DNA of 11,511 nucleotides. Source: Phycisphaerales bacterium. GTDB lineage: Bacteria > Planctomycetota > Phycisphaerae > Phycisphaerales > SM1A02. The stretch lies in the NCBI GenBank assembly GCA_022447165.1, contig JAKVBR010000042.1, positions 1-11,511 of the forward strand, read 5' to 3'. The notes beneath the pieces are model-generated. The model had not been told where the DNA came from and did not search any database. It was given only the letters and a program-made list of their open reading frames with translations. Both the position numbers and the translations under genes were made by a program. Shown piece after piece: positions 1 to 7,020 of this stretch. Each line of letters opens with the position of its first letter. Within the stretch, counting starts at the first letter, position 1.

Positions 1-944
1 TGAGTGGTCTTGCGAGTGATGAGCAAATTGCGGTATTTTTAACTGAACTTTCAAAACGAAAACCAACCGGTGAAGAATTGTTTGGCGCCACAAGGGTTAT
101 GAAAAAGTGTGTTGAAAGTGTAGAGTTACCAAACCCAGAACAGTTGTTAGACACATGTGGGACTGGGGGGGCGCCAAAAACGTTTAATGTATCTACGTTG
201 GCCGGGATCGTGTGTGCTGCTGCTGGAGTGAAGGTTGCTAAACATGGAAACCGTTCAAGAACTGGCCGTGGTTCTGCGGAAGTTTTAGAAGCCCTTGGTG
301 TTAATATTCATTCATCTATTGAAGAACAAGCAGATTGTTTAAAAAATGTAGGAATCTGTTTTTCTTTTGCACCAAATCACCATAAAGCGGTAAAACACGT
401 CATGCCGGTTCGTAAACAGTTGAAGTTTCCAACGATCTTTAACTTATTGGGTCCACTCACAAACCCTTGTGCGGCGGGAGTTCAACTCCTCGGTGTTTGG
501 GATAAACAATATATAGATGTTATGGTTAAAGCATTAATACTAGGTGGGGCTCGTTCTGGGGCTGTTGTGCACTCTCAAGATGGTCTTGATGAAGTTTCAA
601 TAAGTGCACCGACTTGGTTGTCACTTATTAATGATGAACCAAAAAAGATTGTCGAAATCACTCCAGAACAGTGTGGGTTTGACACTGTTCCAATTGAAGA
701 GGTTACGGCCCATTCACTAGAAGAGGCGGTTGAATTTTCTAATCGTGTCCTTCAAGGAGAGGACGCACCGATCAGCCATATTGTTGCAATGAATAGTGGT
801 GTTGGATTGTTTTTAACTGGTTATGTCAATTCAATTGAATCTGGCACTCAAACAGCGTTTAATATCATTAAAAGCGGTGCTGCTAACGAAAAGTTGAGGG
901 AGTGGGTTGTTGCTTCAAACTACAACCAGTCCACACAACACTAA
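1..944 (+). CDS. trpD: Anthranilate phosphoribosyltransferase, 5' end missing
   Basis: TrpD transfers the phosphoribosyl group of PRPP to anthranilate, the second committed step of tryptophan synthesis, in the cytoplasm. The frame is open from base 3 at the window edge, so the N-terminus is cut off; the visible part starts in the N-terminal helical domain (SGLASDEQIAVFLTEL, then KRKPTGEEL). The PRPP loop DTCGTGG starts at about base 150, followed by FNVST, AKHGNRS, VLEALG, FAPNHH, VRKQL, the hallmark TIFNLLGPLTNP and DGLDEVS. Two details differ from textbook TrpD: the aspartate expected after GTGG is absent (GTGGAPKTFN), and the serine-rich loop after HGNRS reads RTGRGS. These look like a lineage variant rather than decay, because the frame is intact to the TAA at 942-944. 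No other trp gene is visible. The gene converges on dnaA. Confidence 0.93.
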   Translation, partial: SGLASDEQIAVFLTELSKRKPTGEELFGATRVMKKCVESVELPNPEQLLDTCGTGGAPKTFNVSTLAGIVCAAAGVKVAKHGNRSRTGRGSAEVLEALGVNIHSSIEEQADCLKNVGICFSFAPNHHKAVKHVMPVRKQLKFPTIFNLLGPLTNPCAAGVQLLGVWDKQYIDVMVKALILGGARSGAVVHSQDGLDEVSISAPTWLSLINDEPKKIVEITPEQCGFDTVPIEEVTAHSLEEAVEFSNRVLQGEDAPISHIVAMNSGVGLFLTGYVNSIESGTQTAFNIIKSGAANEKLREWVVASNYNQSTQH

Positions 945-996
945 TCATCAATACACCTTATTTTTTCCGTCTTCACAGTTGTATGTATTGTTTTTA

Positions 997-1005
997 TGTG
1001 GATAA
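997..1005 (-). promoter_or_regulatory. DnaA box, perfect
   Basis: The plus strand reads TGTGGATAA, the reverse complement of the consensus TTATCCACA. It faces the second perfect box at 1185-1193. Confidence 0.7.
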
Positions 1006-1060
1006 ACCCAAAAAGTGCACCACAACCTAAACGTTAACAGGGGTTTATGAAAATATATAG

Positions 1061-1069
1061 TGTGGAAAA
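1061..1069 (-). promoter_or_regulatory. DnaA box, one mismatch
   Basis: The plus strand reads TGTGGAAAA, which is TTTTCCACA on the minus strand, one base away from the consensus. It has the same orientation as the box at 997-1005 and lies directly beside the AT-rich segment at 1044-1060. Confidence 0.5.
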
Positions 1070-1184
1070 ACTGTTCGACAAACTGTCACAACCCGTGGTT
1101 GATGTGTGAAAACCATCAATGGGTAGGGTTTGTTGTTGGTTTTATAGGGGGGTTATCGAACTTTTTGACTTGGTATTGCACGAC

Positions 1185-1193
1185 TTATCCACA
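1185..1193 (+). promoter_or_regulatory. DnaA box, perfect
   Basis: TTATCCACA matches the DnaA box consensus exactly. It lies eight bases beyond the dnaA stop codon and is oriented opposite to the boxes at 997 and 1061. Confidence 0.7.
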
Positions 1194-1200
1194 ACCCTGT

Positions 1201-2583
1201 TTATTCGAAATTATCACCCAAATTTGAGAGGTTGCCCTCAATTTGTTCAACATCTCTCAAAAACTGGTTATCTGAATCGCGCTTTTGGTCGATCGATTTA
1301 ATCGCATGCATGACTGTTGTGTGGTCTCTTCCGCCAAAATAACCACCAATCTCTTCCAAACTAAAGCGAGTGTTTTTGCGGGCAAGCCACATTCCAACCT
1401 GCCTTGGAACGGTAATTGATTTGTGTCGCCGTTTTGAGAGGAGGTCGGTGAGTTTTACATCATAATAAGTCGTGATTGCGTCAAGGATATCTTGAATAGA
1501 AACATGTTTTGGTCCACCACCAAAATCCCCACCAATAGCTCTTTTTGCCATTGATAGTGTGATTAAGGAACCGTCTAAAAGCGACAACCCCTGTAATTTT
1601 GTAATCGCACCCTCAAGTTCACGAATATTAGAATCAAGTTTCGTTGCTATGTATGCGGCGACATCATCTGGCAACTCGATATGACGATTTAACGCCTTGT
1701 TTTTAATGATCGCAACCCTTGTTTCAAAGCCAGGGGGGTCAATGCACGCGACAAGGCCACAACTAAACCGGCTAATCAACCGTTCTTCCAAAAACGGGAT
1801 TTCACTAGGGGCTGCATCTGAGCTCAACACAATTTGCCTTCCAGATTGGAATAAAGTATTAAACGTGTGGAAGAACTCTTCTTGGGTTTGATCTCGTTTT
1901 GACAAATCATGAATATCATCAATCACAAGCATGTCATACGCCCTAAACCGATGTCTAAACGAAGACATTTCGCCCGACTGGACCGCTTCTAAAAACTGCG
2001 TCATAAACCCGTTGCAAGAAACATAGTAAATTTTCATTGACCGGTGTTTTCTCATCGCGATTTGACAAATTGATTGAAGCAAATGAGTTTTTCCCAAACC
2101 CACACCACCATGAATAAACAATGGGTTATATGCTTGTCCTGGTTTTGTTGACACCGCAGTTGCCGCTGCGTGAGCAAGCCTGTTACCGGGACCAACAATA
2201 AAGTTTTCAAAATTAAAGTCTGGACAAATTAACATATCCTCATCAATTGGTTGGTAAGGGTTCGAACTGTTTCCATAATGAACATCACCCATCACAACAA
2301 CAGAACTGTCTGTTGGTGTATCAAAACCCTCTTCGCCAACAAATCGAACCCCAAGCAGTTTTTGGGTTACCGTCTGAGCCGCATCAACAAATTGGTCAAC
2401 ACAACATCGCTGTAAATATTTTAACTGCACCGGCTCGTTGATTTGCACAATCAACGATCCATCAACCACACCAATAATTTGGATTTCATCAAACCACCTA
2501 CGACACATTGTTGGGTGCTCGCTTTTTAAAACAGAGAGCAACTCATTTTTTAACTGGTGTGTGTTAAGTGATTCTTTAGCCAT
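1201..2583 (-). CDS. dnaA: Chromosomal replication initiator protein DnaA
   Basis: DnaA binds 9-mer boxes at the origin, melts the duplex as an ATP-bound filament and recruits the replicative helicase. The chosen start gives 460 residues. In that numbering the N-terminal helicase-loading domain covers about 1-85, a short poorly conserved linker follows, the AAA+ core carries Walker A GGVGLGKT at 159-166 and Walker B LVIDDIHDL at 219-227, and the C-terminal DNA-binding domain ends in the signature GGRDHTTVMHA at 417-427. The frame is open to an ATG at 2640 (479 residues), with another ATG at 2607. I prefer 2583 because AGAAG stands 7 bases before it and the conserved domain I begins about ten residues later. 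The gene lies downstream of the MBL gene on the same strand, with its own promoter candidate. dnaN does not follow it. Confidence 0.97.
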   Translation of the reverse strand: MAKESLNTHQLKNELLSVLKSEHPTMCRRWFDEIQIIGVVDGSLIVQINEPVQLKYLQRCCVDQFVDAAQTVTQKLLGVRFVGEEGFDTPTDSSVVVMGDVHYGNSSNPYQPIDEDMLICPDFNFENFIVGPGNRLAHAAATAVSTKPGQAYNPLFIHGGVGLGKTHLLQSICQIAMRKHRSMKIYYVSCNGFMTQFLEAVQSGEMSSFRHRFRAYDMLVIDDIHDLSKRDQTQEEFFHTFNTLFQSGRQIVLSSDAAPSEIPFLEERLISRFSCGLVACIDPPGFETRVAIIKNKALNRHIELPDDVAAYIATKLDSNIRELEGAITKLQGLSLLDGSLITLSMAKRAIGGDFGGGPKHVSIQDILDAITTYYDVKLTDLLSKRRHKSITVPRQVGMWLARKNTRFSLEEIGGYFGGRDHTTVMHAIKSIDQKRDSDNQFLRDVEQIEGNLSNLGDNFE

Positions 2584-2615
2584 TGAGATACTTCTAGCGA
2601 CATCCATTCGCCACT

Positions 2616-2631
2616 GTTTACATTTGTAAAC
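2616..2631. promoter_or_regulatory. Palindrome in the dnaA leader
   Basis: GTTTACA and TGTAAAC are perfect 7-bp inverted arms separated by two bases. The site lies between the candidate dnaA promoter and the preferred start codon. It could be an operator for a dimeric repressor. If dnaA starts at the ATG at 2640, the palindrome would simply be coding sequence. It does not resemble a DnaA box. Confidence 0.35.
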
Positions 2632-2669
2632 CCACCACATCCTTGCAATTGCTTCACGGTGAATTGATG

Positions 2670-2694
2670 AATCTAAATGAACACGCTCGATAAG

Positions 2695-2698
<4 letters not shown>
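2670..2698 (-). promoter_or_regulatory. Candidate sigma-70 type promoter of dnaA
   Basis: On the minus strand, TTGACT (2698-2693, five of six matches to the -35 consensus) is followed after exactly 17 bases by TAGATT (2675-2670, four of six matches to the -10). The TGA stop codon of the MBL gene lies inside the -35 hexamer. Transcription would start near 2663, leaving a leader of about 80 nt before the ATG at 2583. This is prediction by eye only. Confidence 0.45.
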
Positions 2699-3591
<893 letters not shown>

Positions 3592-3628
3592 AACACAACT
3601 CCTAAACCAACTCTCGCTGGAATACGAA

Positions 3629-3693
3629 CATCCCGTAGAGGATTTGAACCCCTGTTTCCTAAAAGGCGTCTTTGTCCACTAGACGAACGGGTT
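3629..3693 (-). pseudogene. tRNA-like sequence lacking most of the anticodon arm
   Basis: Read on the minus strand, this 65-nt element has a proper D arm (GTCT/AGAC around a 9-base loop containing GG) and a proper T arm (AGGGG/CCTCT with the loop TTCAAAT). The acceptor arms AACCCGT and ACGGGAT pair at six of seven positions, with an A:A mismatch at the second. Between the D and T arms there are only 14 nt, where about 22 are needed. What remains is CC-TTTTA-GG, a 2-bp stem with a 5-base loop, so no normal anticodon can be read. CCA is not encoded. The arms look most like a tRNA-Glu or tRNA-Arg. It is probably a decayed tRNA gene or a tRNA damaged by a sequencing or assembly deletion. It lies between the polyprenyl synthase and MBL genes. 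Confidence 0.6.
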
Positions 3694-3696
3694 TAA

Positions 3697-3730
3697 GGTG
3701 CGGGAAACTGCGCGCTACAAGCCACGCACC
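3697..3730. repeat. Inverted repeat after the polyprenyl synthase gene
   Basis: GGTGCG (3697-3702) and CGCACC (3725-3730) form 6-bp arms around a 22-base GC-rich loop, in the 59-bp gap between the polyprenyl synthase stop codon and the tRNA-like element. Neither strand has a T-run after it, so it is not a standard intrinsic terminator. It could mark the end of the operon or be chance. Confidence 0.3.
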
Positions 3731-3752
3731 ACAACATGGCATCATATCAAAA

Positions 3753-4742
3753 TTAAGTAGTCGCTTCTATTGGATTGTTTAAATGCTCAGAAAGTTCGCA
3801 CAACTGTTCAACAACACTATTGGACACACTCGATCGAAGAAGTGATTGGGCTTCAGAGACTAGTGACCCAATATACGCTACCGACTCTTCAATACAGCCA
3901 CTTTGAGAGCACCGTTCGTAAACAGAGTGGAATGAACCAGATTCAAACTCTTTGCAAACATCGTGATAAGCATCTTTGTTTTTATTGAGGTAGAGAATAA
4001 GCGGTAGGGTTGGTTTGCCCTTTTCAAAATCTCTTTGCGCCGGTTTTCCAATATCTGTTGTAGAACACATTAAATCAAGTAGATCATCTCTTACTTGAAA
4101 TGCGACACCAAGCCGCTCACCAAACCCATATAACGCTTTTATCTGTGATGTTGTCCCTCTACCAAGCGTTGAACCAACAGAACAGCAGCCCGCAATCAAA
4201 ACAGCAGTTTTGTTTTTGATAATTGTGTAATACTCACTCTGTGTCAGTTTTAAATTGTTCCGATGCGTTAGTTGTGAAATTTCACCCGAACACACAGTGG
4301 TTGTGATTTCCCCTAAACACATATTGAGTTTAGGGTTTCCAATAGTTGAACATAGGTGGTATGCGCTAGATAACAAATAATCCCCAAGCATGACAGCCGT
4401 TTCATTACCATGCAAGTAACTAACAGTATGACCACCTCTTCTTAATGTCGCCTCATCTAATACATCATCATGCACAAGTGTCGCAAGGTGAATCAACTCA
4501 AACACCGCGGCGGCTTTTCTGACGTCTTCAATATTAGAATCGCTTTCACAAACAGACTTCCATGACATTAACACGAGCGATGGTCTGAGCATTTTCCCTT
4601 GATATCGAAGTACTTGAGTACAAAGTTCGTTAACAGCGTCACTCTCGTTGTGTAATGTTGATTGAATCACACTAACAACATGCGACAACTCAGATGCAAT
4701 CCAAGCACCAAGTTTAGTTGATTGATTGAGTAACCGGTCCAT
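3753..4742 (-). CDS. Polyprenyl diphosphate synthase, long-chain trans type
   Basis: This enzyme extends an allylic diphosphate with isopentenyl diphosphate units, most likely to make the side chain of menaquinone or ubiquinone. The chosen start gives 329 residues, normal for the IspB/HepT/IspA superfamily. Visible motifs in that numbering are GKMLRP (49-54), the first Asp-rich motif DDVLD (92-96) followed by RRGG, and the second Asp-rich motif DDLLD (219-223) followed by GKPTLPL. The fifth residue before the first DDxxD is alanine, which in this family goes with long products; the exact length cannot be told. The frame is open to 4784, but the ATG at 4742 is preferred because it lies 2 bases after the stop of the methyltransferase gene (TAACAATG) and lacks a clear Shine-Dalgarno of its own, as expected for translational coupling. 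It is the last gene of the operon. Confidence 0.93.
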   Translation of the reverse strand: MDRLLNQSTKLGAWIASELSHVVSVIQSTLHNESDAVNELCTQVLRYQGKMLRPSLVLMSWKSVCESDSNIEDVRKAAAVFELIHLATLVHDDVLDEATLRRGGHTVSYLHGNETAVMLGDYLLSSAYHLCSTIGNPKLNMCLGEITTTVCSGEISQLTHRNNLKLTQSEYYTIIKNKTAVLIAGCCSVGSTLGRGTTSQIKALYGFGERLGVAFQVRDDLLDLMCSTTDIGKPAQRDFEKGKPTLPLILYLNKNKDAYHDVCKEFESGSFHSVYERCSQSGCIEESVAYIGSLVSEAQSLLRSSVSNSVVEQLCELSEHLNNPIEATT

Positions 4743-4744
4743 TG

Positions 4745-5569
4745 TTAACAAGAGGCCGCTATGTAGGCCACCCAACCAGCACAAGCCTCTCCTCTTTGAT
4801 CAATCTTCCACACACCATTCCCATCACCGTCTTCATCTGTTCCCTCCCAATACACATTCACAGTTGAAAAACCGGCCTCGAGTAACACGTCTTTAATCTC
4901 AGGTAACGTCCAAAAACGCCAGTCATAAGTAAAAGCGTTCTCAATCTTCGAACCGTCTGGAAACTCAAAATGAATGTGATTGAGAACATGGCCTGTGATT
5001 GGATTTACTGTGCACTGATCCCAAATGTACGTAAAACCGTCTAAGTCACGGTCTTCTTCCATTTCTAGAAAAGAATCAGACCCCCCATACGCGTCAAGCA
5101 AAAACAACCCATCTTCCACAAGTGAATTGCGGACGGATGTGAAATAGTTAAGCAAATCCTTCCGCTCTTTAAACCCAAAGTAACTGAAGTTCATCGCAAG
5201 CACGGAATCGACCTTTTCACCCTCAACTTTCATAACATCCTGCTCAGTCAGTTTTACTCGAGCCCTTTGTTCTAGTGAAAGTTCCCCATCCATTCTTGCT
5301 CTTGCCCATTGCAACACATCGGGATCTAAATCAACACCCCAAACTCGATTTTGCTCATCTCGCTTAACCCACTCACGAGCGACTGCAGATGTGCCACAAA
5401 AATCTTCACGTAACGTATGTGGTTTGCGATTACGCAATTCAACCCACGCTTGGTAGACTAAATCCACTTCTGATTCTGGGCACTGTACAGAACGCTCGTA
5501 CAAATCATTAATATCAGCGTTTTCAGAAGTAATCCACCCGCGCTTCTTTTTTTCTAACCGTTTACTCAT
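4745..5569 (-). CDS. Class I SAM-dependent methyltransferase, substrate unknown
   Basis: The protein has 274 residues with the Rossmann-like methyltransferase fold. The SAM-binding loop is LREDFCGTSAVA (53-64), a variant of the usual glycine-rich motif, and the acidic ribose-binding end of the second strand is GVDLD (78-82). Other landmarks are LAMNFSYFGF (124-133), LLDAYGG (157-163), the aromatic segment FTYDWRFWTLPE (213-224) and EAGF (231-234). I recognise this as a distinct bacterial family with the EDFCGT loop, to which no substrate is assigned as far as I know. The ATG follows the upstream stop codon by 5 bases, and the next gene starts 2 bases after it ends. Its place beside a polyprenyl synthase invites a quinone role, but it does not look like UbiE/MenG or UbiG, so that is only a guess. 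Confidence 0.85.
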   Translation of the reverse strand: MSKRLEKKKRGWITSENADINDLYERSVQCPESEVDLVYQAWVELRNRKPHTLREDFCGTSAVAREWVKRDEQNRVWGVDLDPDVLQWARARMDGELSLEQRARVKLTEQDVMKVEGEKVDSVLAMNFSYFGFKERKDLLNYFTSVRNSLVEDGLFLLDAYGGSDSFLEMEEDRDLDGFTYIWDQCTVNPITGHVLNHIHFEFPDGSKIENAFTYDWRFWTLPEIKDVLLEAGFSTVNVYWEGTDEDGDGNGVWKIDQRGEACAGWVAYIAASC

Positions 5570-5574
5570 GTTGA

Positions 5575-7020
5575 TTATTGAATTGGTTCCAAGGTCATAG
5601 GGTCTTTTAGTGGAATTTCTACAACATCTCCACCAACAATAGATTGAATGTCCTCAATCGTAGCCCTTTTGTTAATACCCCCACCTTTGATTTCATCCCA
5701 ATCCCCAACAATGAGAACGGCCATTTGGGATGGATGAAGTAGCCGATTTGCAACCCGCTTTACATCCTCTGGGGTGACTTCCTGAATGTTTGCTCGATAG
5801 TTCTTCCAGTACTCAGCGTCTTGCTCTGTCAGCTCGTCGCTTGCAAACACACCAAGCATTCCATCTGTTGAACTGAATGCTAGCGGCAATCGTTCAGACA
5901 AAGCGCTCTTCGCGAGATTTAAATCTTCTTCAGAAACAAGCTCATTCTTCATACGTTCAATTTCTTCAAACACAATCTGTGTTGCAACCGCAACCGTAGA
6001 ACTTTTTGTGTCAAAGCGGCCTGTCCAAACCCCATCACTCCATACTCCCGCATTAAATCTAGAGCCTGCGCTGTACGCAAGACCCTCATCACTTCGAACG
6101 CGCCGGGTAATTCTGCTTGTAAAACCACTTCCACCTAAAATATGGTTCATGATTGTTGATGCAATCGCATCAACATCGTCTCTTTTTAATGTGCGGATTG
6201 CAATTCGTACACTGCCCTGTGGAATATCTTGGTCAACGTAATAGATTCCTGGCTCATAACTTGATAAAACATCTGGTGGCGACGGCGCTTCCTTGGCACC
6301 ACTCCACTGACCAAATGCACTATTGAGTGTTTGAAGCATTTCTTCTCGCTCAAAATCGCCAGACACTGCAAGCACAAGATTGTTTGGGGAGAAGATTGAC
6401 TGATGCATGTTTTTTAACTGTTCAACTGACATTGAACGAATTTCATGTTCAGTTGGTTCGTCACTGAGATATGAATCGCTATACAAAATATTGTTCAACT
6501 CTCGGGCCACTATTGAACCAGGATTATCATTCCGCTGTTTCATTGCCTCAAGGAAGTTGTTTCGTTCAAGTTCAACTCTTGACTCTTGGAACCCAGGCGT
6601 TTTAATCACATCAACAAAAAGATCAAACGCATCATCAAACGTGGTGGTCAAGCAGTTAAGAGAGGCACTACTAGAAGTGTTTGAGGAAGACACTGAAATC
6701 TCTGCTCCCAAAAACTCAATACGCTCATCCAACTCTTCAGCGCTTAATGAAGCGGTTCCTCCAGCCCTCATTAGCATTGCAGTTACACCCGCAAGTCCAC
6801 TTGAGCCCTCAGGGTTTAAAAACTCGCCACCTGCAAAAAGTGCTTCGATGTTAATGAGTGGCAACTGCCTGTCCTCAGCAATGAACACAACAACACCGTT
6901 GTCGAGTTCTTCCCTATACACCTCCGCCTGAGGCACAACAAACTCATACGATGGGTAAGTGAGTTTACTTGGATGGTTTGGAATCGCTACTTGAACGGTT
7001 AGTAATAGTGGAGTAATCAT
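5575..7020 (-). CDS. M16 peptidase family protein, non-catalytic partner subunit
   Basis: The protein has 481 residues with two M16 (pitrilysin/processing-peptidase) domains, at about 35-215 and 216-440. The zinc motif HxxEH is missing: at the equivalent place (78-82) the sequence reads GVTAM, so the histidines and glutamate are replaced. The arginine/tyrosine pair in the second domain is kept (R309 and Y316 within VRSDEGLAY). That is the known pattern of the inactive subunit in two-subunit M16 enzymes, which helps bind substrate for a catalytic partner. The partner is encoded directly upstream with an ATGA overlap (7017-7020), which favours equal production and complex formation. The N-terminus (MITPLLLTVQVA) is short and mildly hydrophobic, a poor signal peptide by eye, although its partner clearly has one. 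Confidence 0.92.
   Translation of the reverse strand: MITPLLLTVQVAIPNHPSKLTYPSYEFVVPQAEVYREELDNGVVVFIAEDRQLPLINIEALFAGGEFLNPEGSSGLAGVTAMLMRAGGTASLSAEELDERIEFLGAEISVSSSNTSSSASLNCLTTTFDDAFDLFVDVIKTPGFQESRVELERNNFLEAMKQRNDNPGSIVARELNNILYSDSYLSDEPTEHEIRSMSVEQLKNMHQSIFSPNNLVLAVSGDFEREEMLQTLNSAFGQWSGAKEAPSPPDVLSSYEPGIYYVDQDIPQGSVRIAIRTLKRDDVDAIASTIMNHILGGSGFTSRITRRVRSDEGLAYSAGSRFNAGVWSDGVWTGRFDTKSSTVAVATQIVFEEIERMKNELVSEEDLNLAKSALSERLPLAFSSTDGMLGVFASDELTEQDAEYWKNYRANIQEVTPEDVKRVANRLLHPSQMAVLIVGDWDEIKGGGINKRATIEDIQSIVGGDVVEIPLKDPMTLEPIQ

Larger units (their letters stand above)
945..1200. other. Candidate oriC / DnaA-binding intergenic region
   Basis: This non-coding gap lies between the convergent 3' ends of trpD and dnaA. 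It holds two perfect 9-mer DnaA boxes in opposite orientation (997-1005 and 1185-1193), a one-mismatch box (1061-1069), and AT-rich stretches at about 957-1006 and 1044-1060 that could serve as unwinding DNA. The 7-mer CACAACC occurs three times, at 1021, 1087 and 1190. Clusters of DnaA boxes next to dnaA are the usual mark of a bacterial origin. The box count is low, dnaN is not adjacent, and no clear DnaA-trio was found, so the region could instead be a DnaA titration site. A T-rich run at 957-966 just after trpD has no convincing hairpin before it. Confidence 0.45.

Noticed and set aside
1097..1161. Further DnaA boxes such as TGTGTGAAA and TTATCGAAC, and a 6-bp hairpin at 1099-1119
   Set aside because: The boxes differ from consensus at two or more places and the hairpin has a 9-base loop without a T-run, so none can be told from chance.
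2584..2640. DnaA starting at the ATG at 2640
   Set aside because: The added residues are not like DnaA domain I, and this would put the perfect palindrome and part of the leader into coding sequence. It is not excluded.
3694..3752. An intrinsic terminator after the polyprenyl synthase gene
   Set aside because: There is a GC-rich inverted repeat, but the loop is 22 bases and no T-run follows on either strand.
4743..4784. A longer N-terminus for the polyprenyl synthase starting at 4784
   Set aside because: It would overlap the methyltransferase gene by 40 bases; the ATG just after that gene's stop fits coupling better.
6407..6931. A 174-codon open frame on the plus strand
   Set aside because: It lies entirely opposite the well-supported M16 partner gene, shows no recognisable domain, and has the low-complexity serine pattern typical of a shadow frame.
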